Below are positions 10,425-21,421 of a stretch of 64,000 nt of DNA, one piece after another. A program made the position numbers and the translations under genes. Below the pieces are notes generated by a model, which was not told where the DNA came from, ran no database searches, and was given only the letters and a program-made list of their open reading frames with translations. The first letter of the stretch is position 1. Every line of letters starts with the position of its first letter. Source of the DNA: Fennellomyces sp. T-0311 (Eukaryota > Mucoromycota > Mucoromycetes > Mucorales > Lichtheimiaceae); assembly GCA_025266875.1 (NCBI GenBank), contig JALLLT010000031.1, positions 372,001 to 436,000 of the forward strand, written 5' to 3'.

Positions 10425-11743
10425 ATGGGTTTGCTCGACATTGTTCCTGCCGGCGTTGTCACTGGTGCCAACTTGCGCAAGCTGTTCGCTTACGGTAGGC
10501 TAAATCATCTGCGATAACCAAAAGTATACGGACAACGCTGACATCTGCATAAGCTAGCGAGAATGGCTTTGCCATCCCTGCCATCAACTGCACTTCCACC
10601 AGGTAAAAAAATAAATGTCGGATGTTTGTGTGGGGAATCGGGAGTTGAACACTATTTTTATTATAGCACCATCAACGCTGCTTTGGAAGCCGCCCGTGAC
10701 ATCAAGTCGCCTATCATCATCCAGTTCTCGCAGGGTGGTTCCGCCTTTGTTGCTGGTAAGGGTTTGGCCAACAAGAACCAGGAGGCCTCCATTGTCGGTG
10801 CCATCGCCGGTGCTCAGGTATTTACCCTTTCCGGTTACGCGTTCCTGTTGAAAATCATGCTTACATGACTGTCCAGTACATCCGTGCTGTCGCTAAGGCC
10901 TACGGTATCCCTGTCATCATTCATTCTGACCACTGCGCCAAGAAGCTTCTCCCCTGGTTCGATGGTAAATAACGGATCATATGTAAAGCAACAGTAAGGA
11001 AAGGGCTGACCAACGGTCATATAGGCATGCTGGCTGCTGATGAGGAATACTTCAAGGCTCACGGTGAGCCCCTCTTCTCTTCGCACATGTTGGATTTGTC
11101 CGAAGAGACCAAGGAAGAGAACATTGAGATCTGCTTGAAGTACTTGAAGCGCATGGCTGCCATCAACTGCTTCCTCGAGATGGAGATTGGCATTACTGGT
11201 GGTGAGGAAGATGGTGTCAACAATGAGGAAGTTGATAACGCTGCTCTGTACACCCAGCCCGAGGATATCTGGGATATCTACAAGGCCTTCAGCGAGGTTA
11301 CTGACTTGTTCTCCATTGCTGCTGGTTTCGGTAACGTCCACGGCGTCTATGCACCTGGTAACGTCAAGTTGCACCCTGAGTTGTTGGGCAAGCACCAGGC
11401 CTACGTCCGTGAACAGCTCGGCACCACCCAGGAGAAGCCCGTCTTCTTCGTCTTCCACGGTGGCTCTGGCTCCACTGAAGAGGAAATCGCCACTGCTGTC
11501 AAGAACGGTGTTGTCAAGATGAACGTCGACACTGATACCCAGTGGGCTTACTGGACTGGTCTCCGCGACTTCTACGAAGCCAAGAAGGATTACCTCCAAA
11601 CCCAGGTTGGCAACCCAGAAGGTGCCGGTAAGCCTAACAAGAAGGTCTACGATCCTCGCGTTTGGATCCGTGAATCGGAAAAGACTATGATTGCTCGTGT
11701 CAAGCAAGCTTGCAAGGATTTGGGCAACGTCGAAACTCTGTAA
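10425..11743 (+). CDS. FBA1: Fructose-bisphosphate aldolase, class II (zinc-dependent)
   Basis: Cleaves fructose 1,6-bisphosphate to DHAP and glyceraldehyde 3-phosphate in glycolysis, and works in reverse in gluconeogenesis. ATG 10425 (MGLLDIVPAGVVTGANL). Four introns split the first third (after FAYA, NCTST, AGAQ and WFDG); the last exon runs 11026-11743. Zinc and substrate residues are visible: HSDHCAKK (zinc His and catalytic Asp region), EMEIGITGGEEDG, GFGNVHGVY (zinc His), FHGGSGS (zinc His and phosphate loop) and VKMNVDTDTQWAY. About 360 residues, the size of yeast Fba1. Codon use is strongly biased to C-ending codons, as expected of a highly expressed gene. Confidence 0.97.
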
Positions 11744-11974
11744 ATACCCTTTCCTCTTCCATTCTCATAAAGTATTACTATAAAATATATACGTGCTTTC
11801 TTTTATACAGACATGGTCTTGACTAGTTTAGAATGTTTTGAGGTGTCATGACTTATCATTTGAGTCTGGTTTAGTGCTAACTTGATCTTGCCATCATAGA
11901 TTGCTTCCATGAGCTCTATCGCTAGATTTGAAAACCTGTCTATACAAGACCATTACATGTTCAGTGGCCGGAAC

Positions 11975-12310
11975 GATAGTGATGGTCTAGGACGCATTTG
12001 CATGCAGGATCGGACTATATCGTGATTATAATAGTCATATGATAGTACCGTCAGTGTTACTTACCAGGTCCCGTCTTTTACATGTCGACTGGTACCCTTA
12101 AACTCTCTTTATTTCTTTTCTTGAATTCAAAGTTTATACTGTCGCCGAGGATAAAGTTCTTGCCGTTTGTTATCAGCTTCTCCAATGCATAGCTCTGGCG
12201 ACTCCGATAGGACTCCTCGTTCTACATCCTTCTTTTCCCGATCATTGAGGCCAAGCGAGTCATCGTTGTAACGACATTACTGATTTGCTGCTGCTCCCAT
12301 GATCGCCTTG
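11975..12310 (+). pseudogene. Relic of the alpha-L-fucosidase 5' region
   Basis: This segment resembles the promoter and first codons of the GH29 gene at 21422. Shared landmarks in order are AGGACGCATT, ACCAGGTC, AAACTCTCTTT, a TTTTCTT run, ATGCATAGC, CTACATCC versus CTGCATCC, CTTTTCCYGA, and CGACATTACT followed by CTGCTG-rich sequence, where the intact gene encodes the membrane anchor. The spacing is similar with small indels. No reading frame survives and the similarity fades after about 12310. I judge it a decayed partial duplicate; an alignment score would be needed to be certain. Confidence 0.5.
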
Positions 12311-12744
12311 CCAATGCACTATCATTACAGAAAATTCTATTTCGGGAATAAATAAGGATAGATCTGGATGCTTAACCAGGTTACAAATGCCTTATACTCA
12401 TGGCCACCGGTGTTTCCAAAACGGAGTTAAATCGGAGCACCTGACTAGCAAACTTGAACAGAACCCCATCGTGCTACTTTCCGCTTTGAGGCTTTAGCAG
12501 ACTGTTAATAATTCAACAAAGTGCGGATAGGTAGAGTACTGTCAGGAATGCAAGCATTTACGCTATTAGTAGAATGTTAATAGGGATTTCGAAAAGGCAA
12601 GGCTCTTTTTGCACTAATATAAGTAGTGCAATTTCAAGAATAGAGCTATGAGCAAGCCGTATACAAAGTTAACTAGACAGAGAGAGGAATAAGGAAACTC
12701 GCAAGCCCAATCATTATTAGTTGAACGGGTAGTGTTACATATTT

Positions 12745-12780
12745 CTTTTATATATATATAAATATATATGTATGTATGTA
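12745..12780. repeat. AT-rich microsatellite
   Basis: Alternating TA/AT run followed by four TATG-type units; a simple-sequence repeat. Confidence 0.85.
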
Positions 12781-13091
12781 GCTGCAAGTTTATCGTTCTT
12801 AAGCAAATTAAGATACCAGATAGCGATTGTACAGTTTAAAAAATAGGTTAATTGATTAATAAAGGACTGGGAAAAACGATGCAATCCTTTTTTTTTCAAG
12901 AGCCGATATCTCATGAATTAAGCATCTGTGTGTTCCAGTTCAAAACTGGAGTACACTTCTGTATCTTCTCTATCACTTTATTTTAACAAATTATGTGCTC
13001 ATTCAAAATTGCAGTTTTATAATTCAAGCAGCTCTATATCAACATCGAAGTCTTTCTCTCGTAGTCCTTCGTAGCTATGGTTTGCTTCAAT

Positions 13092-13113
13092 CACAGTAAA
13101 AAAAACAATCTGT
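13092..13113 (+). repeat. Left terminal inverted repeat of CACTA element
   Basis: Starts CACAGTAAAAAAA; 19 of 22 positions match the reverse complement of 18169-18190. Confidence 0.7.
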
Positions 13114-13557
13114 TTGAGTCCGTGTTTTTCAAGTGAATTTCTGTTTGTGAATTTCGGTGGTTTCGACCACTTCACGTAAACGGCACACCGCGGCACAGAA
13201 CATCAGGCAACGGATAGTAACATATAAACACGGAAATAAACAGCACAGATGCCAACCCCCCAAAAAAAAACTGCAGTCATCAGTAAAGAACAGTGATTTC
13301 GTTCATTTTTTTATAGGCACTGTATTTCAATTTATTGGCATGGCATCATGTAAAAAAAATATAGAAGTGCGAGGCAACGGCAGTTACTACATACTACAGA
13401 TAGTTATGTTGCTCTGTATCGTGTACCTCAACTTCTGTACAACTATTTACGTACTCGAATCGTTGGCTCCATACCCGTGCTAAATTGGGGTTTCCATTAG
13501 CCTTGCCTGTCCAGCATACTTTTCATACTTGCTTACCCTTGGCCACCTGCCAGAAAA

Positions 13558-14478
13558 TCAAGATACGATTCGATTCTGTATAGATGTTTGGTAACAATTC
13601 TGACTGCAAACTTGCTCCAAATACCTTTCACCACCCTCGACGAGCCTAGGTGGAGTATTGTCGTTGACTGGCTCCGGGGGAACACTGTTGTTGACTTGCT
13701 CTCGGTCGTGGTTCACCTTTGCTCGTCGAAGTTTCTTGTTTGCCCAGCTCTCGCTCAACATATGATCGGCTACCCAGTGATTTTCACAATACATTGGCTT
13801 CAGCTCTGTTTGATCAGTGATTGCCTCCTCAAACATCTTTATTGCTGCTGTCTTGGCTTGTTCGTTGATACGGCCCCAAGTGATGTGCACCTCCTCATCT
13901 CCATCGTCACCCGTTAAAAAGTCGTCCTCATTTTCATCGTCACCGAAAGTAACACCGAGGCGCTCAGCTAGTAACTCAAGTACAATTTTGCGCATTCCTT
14001 TCAATGAGTTGTACACACCCTCTGCACGCTCGTCGGATAGGTCGTCGTACGGTGCTCGCTTGATAAAGTGGGAAATGATGTGTTCTTTCTTTATCCGCAC
14101 TTCACCTTGTGACCTACTCCCTCTCGCAATCTTGCGTCGCTTAGGAGCAGGGATGAGATTGTCAATGAAACTAGATCGTCCAGGGACATCAGCGGTAGTA
14201 GTCGATTGGTTTAAATTCGGTGGTGTGGTAATAAGAGATGATGTGCCAGCACTTAATTGATTCTTTGTGCTCTGTAGAATCATGTCTTGCGTATCCTGCA
14301 GCCTAGCCATAATCGCCTCACTACTCTCTTTCATCTGCTCTTTCAAAGCTTCAAACATCTCACCCAGATCATTAACTGCTGCAAAAAGATCGGTGTTATC
14401 CTTTGCAAGAGCTGTAACTTGTCTTCTGAGCTCTGCAATATCTTGTTGAGCCGAATTCTTAGCAACTTTTAGCGGCAT
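13558..14478 (-). CDS. Transposon-encoded accessory protein (coiled coil plus NLS), TnpA-like by position
   Basis: Uninterrupted 306-codon frame inside the CACTA element, starting 113 bp from the transposase start and running the other way. Residues 10-75 form a heptad-rich coiled coil (IAELRRQVTALAKDN, LGEMFEALKEQM). Residues 110-122 are a basic nuclear-localisation-like cluster (PAPKRRKIARGSR), followed by an acidic patch (DDENEDDF, about 182-195). The C-terminal half has a helical module with HITWGRINEQAKTAAIKMF and CENHWVADHMLSESWANKKL. I do not recognise a named family. En/Spm elements encode a DNA-binding TnpA beside the transposase TnpD; a comparable role here is inference from arrangement, coiled coil and NLS, not from homology. 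Confidence 0.6.
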   Translation of the reverse strand: MPLKVAKNSAQQDIAELRRQVTALAKDNTDLFAAVNDLGEMFEALKEQMKESSEAIMARLQDTQDMILQSTKNQLSAGTSSLITTPPNLNQSTTTADVPGRSSFIDNLIPAPKRRKIARGSRSQGEVRIKKEHIISHFIKRAPYDDLSDERAEGVYNSLKGMRKIVLELLAERLGVTFGDDENEDDFLTGDDGDEEVHITWGRINEQAKTAAIKMFEEAITDQTELKPMYCENHWVADHMLSESWANKKLRRAKVNHDREQVNNSVPPEPVNDNTPPRLVEGGERYLEQVCSQNCYQTSIQNRIVS

Positions 14479-14591
14479 GGAAGGTATGGATTACAAAAAC
14501 AAAGTCAAGGCGCAAATTTCACTGCCACCGCGTCAGCGGTACCCATCTGAGCTCCAAGTCTACCTGGGCGTACTTATCTCTACTGAGCATA

Positions 14592-17500
14592 ATGATCGAA
14601 TGCGATTATTGCAGTGGATCATACTCACGAGCAAAACTGAAGGCGCACGAGAGAAAATGTTTTGAAGAAAAGTACGCGCAATCACATTCTAAACGCGTAA
14701 AACTTTTCTCTGAACAACCGCTGGAATCACACACTATTGCGACGGCTCACAGTACAGCTGTCACGCGTTCCTCTCATAACAATACGCAAAGTGCATCCGC
14801 AACCGATCCTGACTATGAGTCAAATATTAGTTCAAATGAACAAGTGAATGACAGCTACAATGACTGTATCGGTGATGACTACTATGGTGATGACTATTAC
14901 TGTGACGATGACCCAGTTCAGTACATTCGTGGAATTCCAGACGACCTGCAGCAAGAAAACGGAGATAACAACCCTACTGCAAATCACAACCATGGGCAAC
15001 CCACCAATACAGAACCTATCCCTGAACGAGAATCCGATGTAGCTCAAACATTGCAATCCAGCGAGAACCTCAACAGTATCGACAGGCCGCACTTTGACAA
15101 GGTGTTATCGACTAGGCGCATTCTCAATCCAAGCGAGTCATTCAGTCTAGAACTTTTACGCATCATCGATGAATTCAATATTTCGGTCGCAGGATATCAT
15201 GCTTTGGTAGCTTTTGCTAACGACGTAATCACGATGAGTACAGCCAATGATCAAACTGGTATTACCATCTCGTTATATTACTCTTAAGTGGCATGCTAAT
15301 AGTGGCCAATACAGCTTCCCAAGACGTTCACTTTTACCAAATCCTCTCTCCCTACTTGACTGCGAACTTACTGAAAGCATTGTATCCAGTCAAAGCACGG
15401 GAATATGACATTTGCAGCAGCGGATGCCATTTGTACATGTCAAAAGATACTAGAGTATGCCCAAACGCCAAATGTACTAAGCCTAGGTTTCGAAAAGGCA
15501 CAGAGAACACAACGAAAATTGCGAACGCAACCATGACGTATCTTCCGCTATCAGAACAACTAGCAACTTTCGTTGCACACGCAAAGACACGACAATTGAT
15601 GAACCATCGTACCTCAGTATCTTACTCGAATGAGATCAAAAGTGATATCTTCGACGGCAATATTTTGAAGGATAAGCAATGGAATTGTGAGAATATAGTG
15701 CTTGGGGTATATATTGATGGATTCCAGCCGTTTATTCACAGTAATGTTTCAATGACCATCGTCCATGTGGTGATAATGAATTTCCCTCCAGAAGAAAGGT
15801 AATCGGTTAATGAAGAATGATTGGTATTGATATAATTTTTCCTTCTCTTTGAAGTATAGATACAAACACGACAATATGCTTCAGATTGCAATTATTCCAA
15901 CAGGATCAAAAAATGGAAACTTGGATTCATTTATCGCCCCTCTCATTGAAGAGCTTATTCAGTTGGAATCGGTTGGAATGTCGGTGAAATGTGATGACGG
16001 TAAAAGTCGAACCTTCAAAGCACAGCTTATAATTGCAACAGGAGATATACCCGGTACAGCATCATTAGCTCACCACGGTGGTCATATGTCATCTTATGGA
16101 TGTCGCATCTGTCTTATCCCGTCAGTACGACTCGAAAGTCCACAATCGTACGAGCGTCGAAAATCTGCCGGTGAGCACAGTAAAATTCTAATAGGGTATG
16201 GGCGTTACTTCCCTGGTTCTGCGGTGATGGATCCTCTCAGGACTATAGGTGATTATAGGAACGGGGATATGGTACGTAAGCCATATTTTACAAATAATCG
16301 TGTATAAGCACTAAAACTACAGTAACTGTTACTTAGCTACACAATATCAATTCGCCAAGTCTATTTGCGAAACTTGCATCTTTTCACGGGCCTTTTTTCT
16401 TTGGGCTCGACGAAATGCACTTGTTCGGGTGCAACCTCGGTCCACAGATATGGGCGATGATTGCAAATCCCATGTTCCGTTCTCCATTTTTACTTAGTAA
16501 AAGTCAACAGTCCCTTGTGAGTGCCGCCATGCGAAAGTCAAGTTCAATGTGGCCCGGCACATTCGACGGTAAAATTACCGGTATATATCTGCTTTCACTT
16601 TTTTCTTTTATAATATGAAGGTTTCTGATACGTATGCTGTCGTAGATGTCTTGACTAACACCAAAAACACCCGGGCCGTGGATTATATCGACTTACTCTT
16701 GTACATTATACCAACGATTGTTATTGAGCAACTTGAAACTGCAAATGTTTCCAAAACGGCAATAGCAGCGCTTGCAAGTCTTATTAAAGGAGTCTCTATC
16801 TCACTGTCGTGGAGTATATCAGAAGAAGAAATCAAAGATATTGAAGAGTAAATATAAAAAAAAAAAACATTTTTACGGATCATGCAAGAAATAACAACGC
16901 GCAAACATAGTTGCTTACAAAAGTGGCATATTTTCGCAATAGCTGATCTACCACCGAACGTATGTACTGCGAACATGCATTATCTCAGGCATGTATCTGA
17001 AGCCATACGACAGCTTGGCCCAATGCGTACTTATGGTGTAAGATGTATGGAAAGAGCGGTAGGATTATTTGGGAAAAGGATAAAGTCAGCAAAAGAATCC
17101 GGAACAAATGCTGGCAATACGCTGGAACTTCTGTCTGCTCGCCGCTATATGGATAGAAGTGACACTACACAGAAAATATTCGCTAGCAATGGTGATGATT
17201 CCGAATCAAATGACGGTAACGTAGCTGAACAAGATCCCGATATATGGGGACCCCATCTTTCGGACAAGATGACTACGGACTCGTTTGGCGAGCACTACAA
17301 TCTTTTGCTATACCTTCGAAAATTCTGGGCGAGGATACGAAACGTTCTCGAGAGCTCTTTACCGCCACTAAGCAAAAGCATCAAGGTGGGAAAGCGGCTT
17401 TTTCTGAAGAAATGTACCTATGACTGCACATTGCCGCTGGGATCAGATAACCACGGAACCTTTGTTAAGCTATCATTACCTGTTGATCACAATGCGCATG

Positions 17501-17889
17501 GAGGCCTGTTAAGTGAGGATGCGAGCGTAAAAAAAACATATTTTGGCGAGGCTATACTTTTCTTTGAGCACCAGTACTTAGGCAAGTATCAACTGGTTTT
17601 TAACCATTGTATGCATATGCACTAACAGTTAGTTTTACTGTAAAATTCAGCTGATACACGGGTTCTTTGTCTAATTCGCCTGGCGCATGAGACAAAATTG
17701 ACAGACTATGGATATCCCTATGGAAAACTTACATTTGGAACCAAGGGCCGATATTACGTTTGCGATGCCAGAGAAATCGATTGTGCGGTAGGAGTGCTGG
17801 CGTCGCCTACTAAGAAAGGTCGCTATTATTATGTGTATAATGATATGATGAAAATACCAATAACTTTGGGAGGTTTTAAGAGTGTTTAG
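14592..17889 (+). CDS. Tnp2/CACTA-family transposase
   Basis: Seven exons read through without a stop when short GT..AG introns are removed: about 14592-15258, 15303-15801, 15863-16270, 16337-16569, 16650-16848, 16914-17608 and 17651-17889, about 980 residues. The N-terminus has a zinc-finger-like CDYC..HERKC. The middle holds the Tnp2 catalytic region: a C-x-C-rich segment (YDICSSGCHLY), VYIDGFQPF (Asp of the DDE/D core), MNFPPEER, LIIATGDIPGTASLAHHGGH and SSYGCRICL. DEMHLFGCNLGPQIW and NMHYLRHVSEAIRQLGPMRTYG, the conserved C-terminal Tnp2 landmarks, follow. The frame looks intact, so the element may be autonomous. Intron calls are mine; the 16569-16650 and 16848-16914 introns are the least certain. 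Confidence 0.8.
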
Positions 17890-18168
17890 GAAACAAGATT
17901 CAACTTCATTTTGCTCAGCATCATCATAGAGCTAGTATACATGTAGAGTGTGATATTCGGTTATTGACAGTTTATCCCAGTTTAAAAAGCCGTATGAAAT
18001 AGTAAACAACGGATATTTACGGAACATGTTTTAACCACAAATCACGTTCAAATATATGCATATTTGATGGTAAAACTTGGCTTTATACGGTTTGAAATAA
18101 GGTTTACAGGAAAAAACTGTACTTTACAGGGCTAGTCTATGCTATGTACTCATGGAGAACCGCATTGC

Positions 18169-18190
18169 ACAGACCGATTTTTTTACTGTG
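18169..18190 (-). repeat. Right terminal inverted repeat of CACTA element
   Basis: Ends TTTTTTTACTGTG, the mirror of the left end at 13092-13113. Confidence 0.7.
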
Positions 18191-19089
18191 CAAATTATTT
18201 CCTCCATATAGAAACAAAAGTCGACTTCTTAGTTGCAGTAAAAAGCTCTAATAAAGAGCTTCGCAATCGCAATGTGGAAGCCAGGTCAGATGGCTAGTGT
18301 GGTCAATATTGCAGTGGGATTCATCGAGAAAAACCTCTGGAGTCTTGAGGTAGTAATCTCTTTTACCGGTATGTAGTAAGATTACGGGGTCACTTGGTAA
18401 CAGTAACATATTGGTGGCGATATTTGGCAATGTTCGGTGCGTCGTGAAGTGCGTTTACTCTTGTGCCTCAGCCACAATAGCGGCCCATTTGATGCAGATG
18501 GTTTCTAAGGGTCCGACGCTCGACCCAATGACTGTATTACTTATAGAACTCGGCTGCGATAGACTCAGAAGTCAAAATATTGCCGAGTTTGTGGCTTTTA
18601 GAACGTTGGTGACCGTATACAGAATAGTATACATTTGGAACAAAGACAGCCTACTTCACTGCCAACATCAAGTACGTGTGTAATAGATAAAACTATCGCG
18701 TTTTGTCCTCCGCTATTGACATATTGTTATAACCGTAATCGCTGTTGCATGAGACTTCGTTGGAATTACGGGCAAGTATTGCTTCCTGAACAGTAATGCA
18801 CTACGGTACTTGCGATTTGACGATATTTGTTTCTGCATTCACCCCATACACAAAACGCTATGGTGCTCATGACTTCTTCCGCCATACACAGCCAATAAGA
18901 AATGTCCGGCGCGTTGGCCGGAAGCCCCACACTGTTGGGTATATTTTAGCATTCGATGAATTGTTTAATCAGTTTAAGTATACTTATGGCGAAACGTTGG
19001 TACTTTCTTTTCACTTTCAACTGCACCATGGCCATTCTCAGTACTTACGTGCTCCACTGAAACGACCCATCAGCGATGTACTTGCGACT
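18191..19089. other. Gene-poor segment, possible repeat remnants
   Basis: Frames of 60-90 codons occur (for example 18411-18683) but none shows a recognisable motif. A frame open from 18796 runs into the P450 relic without family similarity in its first 100 codons. Probably decayed sequence. Confidence 0.4.
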
Positions 19090-19482
19090 TACCTTGTGCC
19101 ACTGACGCACATAGAAATCGGTGTAGACAGGCGAAATAAACTTTCGATCTCGGCAGCGATAGCTTTAATCAGTATTTATTTACTATACGACAAAGTTATC
19201 AATCCAATGCACACTCTCAGGCACTTACCTCGAGCCAGTTTGTTTAGCGTCGTCAAAGCCCTAGTACAAAGAAAGTTGGATAACGGTATTTCACGCGAAT
19301 TAGCACTACCCGCTGCATTCCAATCACCGGAAGGATTGTATATATAAACAAATAAGTATGCGCCATCTGCTGATTGGCTAACAATGATAAACGATATGTA
19401 TTACAGAATTTTGGTCCATCCGGATGGGCCATTAGTATAGCAAGACCTGAAGCATCAAAAAAGTTCTTGCTCAACATAGGTA
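19090..19482 (+). pseudogene. Cytochrome P450 N-terminal fragment (relic A)
   Basis: The frame ends with a membrane-anchor-like stretch (ISAAIALISIYLLYDKV), then LRHLPRASLFSVVKAL and LALPAAFQSPEGLY. These parallel LRHIPQASFFPYIRSF and ITLPAALKSKQGLY of the intact P450 at 48899-50991. At the place where that gene has a GT donor, this copy has AT (TTGTAT/ATATAA). After an intron-sized gap with a good acceptor (TTACAG), the second exon reads GWAISIARPEASKKF, parallel to GWTVHITRPEAAKKV. Homology stops at the next GTAAAC donor; no later exon is found. The lost donor and missing body mark it as dead. Confidence 0.75.
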
Positions 19483-21421
19483 AACCTTGCATACAATGCT
19501 TGTGCTATAAATATACATATGTATCATACGTGATAAGGCGAGCAATACACACAGTATCTTTATAACGAACAAACATCCGATAAATCAACACTTAAACGGC
19601 CGAGAAGACTCAAATGCCATGCCATATCGTCAGTATCCTACTTCCAATTATCAATAACTTGCTTATCATGAAGCTGTTGACGCAATGCGATGGATGAAGC
19701 TGTGACTTGAATGAATGTATGTAGTCGCATCTGCATTTATTTATGGCACGGTATCCGTTTTTGCTGTGATATATCATCGTGTGCTTCCGTTTCGCTTGAA
19801 AGTCTTTTATTAATGGAACAGTTTTAACAATGAATCACGGGATTAATTTTACCCGTAGTCAGGCATAAATATGCAGCTTGGCCAAAAGCACCTTTGCTCC
19901 TTGGACTTTTTCGTAAAAATGAGCTGCATGTATTTTATGTCAATTCTAGAGTATATTAATCTTATATATAACGTTTATAGTGACGAAAACGTCCACAACG
20001 ATTTTCAAGATTCCTTGACACACATAGTAAGTCGCGGTTGGGCACCAATACACGGTGTTGCATAGCTGACGACAGTTGTACTTCCAGTTTTTTTTTTCTC
20101 AAGCATCTTTTCTTCGCCGTTGCTGTCCTGGTGGTAGGGTAACGTACGAACCTAAAAAGTGCTGTGTCTTGCCACGGTACAGATAGCAACATCGTTGGCG
20201 ATCGTGGTTGGTGTGGCCTTCGGGTGGAAGCATCAACCACTCTTACTTGGTAGGTGACTTTAAAGACGCTTGGAAGAGTGTGATACTTATTGAAGAACAT
20301 TTTTCCGCTGTATGCAACGCTACTATGCTATTTCTAATCATCTGTTCCACTTGCTTATGGTAACCTGGTATACAGTATACTTTTTGATTTTCTGTTACTG
20401 AAATCAGATATTTCTAGCGCTTACACGGATGGGATTGATTGGATATGTAGTAGCGTTGATTCGACGGAGATTTGTTCATATATAAAGATACTTTTGGTAC
20501 GTAAATACGAATGGAAATTGCCCGAGTATTCCATCCACAAAAAAGGCATTGTCACTACCGTCACTCCCAAAAACCTGAATATAGAGTTTAAGCGACGCTA
20601 TTGAAGTAAAAGTATGTCGTAGCTGCCTCTTTTTTCATTTTCTATGCGTCTTCGTTGATTGTAGCTCTCAAGCATACGGGCCAGAACATATCAACGCACA
20701 TCTATACACTGGTACCACTAAATAGCAAAACTTTGATATACATAGTGCTTAATCTAAGTGCGCATGTACGTATGCATCTCTGCTCGGTGCTTGGGTCACC
20801 TTTCTTGGAGTTGTTCGGTTCTGATGCGAAAAGTACAAATTGCAGTAGTGTCATCTTATGGTTGGCTAATCGAGTATGGGAATGCGTTTGTTAAAAGTTG
20901 TGCAATGATGGGTACAAATTACGAGATGTGGAAAAGAATGCTTCCGGCCTTTTGGTCTTGAAATGACTAAAGTGTAAACAGGTGGATATCAGTTTAGCCT
21001 CATTTGAACCAGGGACAGACCTGACTCTGGCATTTGCTTGTTTCTAGGACACGATTCCAATGGCTTTTATAATTAATAGCAAGATGCTCCTGTGTCAGGA
21101 GCCTAAAGCACGTCCTCCTTTTAAGCAATAGCTGGGTTGATCATAAGTGAAATAGAAATATTGGATGGCGTATTGCTTATGTTATTTACAGAATCGGAGC
21201 TATGCAAGCGTGTTTTCTTTACAAACGGGAGAGTGGGCGTTTCAGTGTAGCAGGACGCATTCCAATGCCGTATAGCGCAGCCACATGACAGCACTGTTGA
21301 CAACGTTTCCTGACCAGGTCACGTAGTTATTAATGGCTGTTGAAACTCAAACTCTCTTTTCCTTTTCTTAAAGTCAGAGCTCATATCGTCACCAGGGGGT
21401 AGAAAACTGCATCAATTTATC
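19483..21421. other. Intergenic, relic-rich, upstream of fucosidase
   Basis: Overlapping short frames at 20655-20961 and 19962-20300 have no recognisable motif. A perfect 7-bp hairpin (GCTCCTG TGT CAGGAGC) lies near 21086-21103. The last 120 bp carry the CT-rich leader shared with the relic at 11975-12310 and are the likely fucosidase promoter. Confidence 0.45.

Larger units (their letters stand above)
11744..13091. other. Intergenic: aldolase 3' flank, fucosidase relic, AT repeat
   Basis: Apart from the relic at 11975-12310, this interval holds an (AT)n/(TATG)n microsatellite at about 12745-12780 and A/T runs. No credible exon. Confidence 0.6.
13092..18190 (+). mobile_element. CACTA/Tnp2-type DNA transposon with terminal inverted repeats
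   Basis: The left end at 13092 begins CACAGTAAAAAAA, and the reverse complement of the right end (18169-18190) begins the same way. Over the first 22 positions 19 are identical, both finishing in TCTGT. CACAG/CACTA ends are the hallmark of the CACTA (En/Spm) superfamily. Inside are a spliced Tnp2-type transposase (plus strand) and a divergent 306-codon ORF (minus strand). The flanks (TTCAAT on the left, CAAATT on the right) show no exact 3-bp target duplication, so insertion is old or one flank has changed. Length 5.1 kb. Confidence 0.75.

Noticed and set aside
10835..11707. 290-codon minus-strand frame opposite aldolase
   Set aside because: Shadow of the highly codon-biased aldolase exon; no family features.
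13157..13483. 108-codon plus-strand frame inside the left end of the CACTA element
   Set aside because: No motif and low-complexity Lys/Gln start; probably non-coding terminal sequence of the element.
13092..18190. Target-site duplication of the CACTA element
   Set aside because: The 3-bp flanks differ (AAT and CAA); I do not claim a duplication.
21086..21103. Perfect 7-bp hairpin as a terminator
   Set aside because: Eukaryotic context and no T-run; a chance palindrome is more likely.
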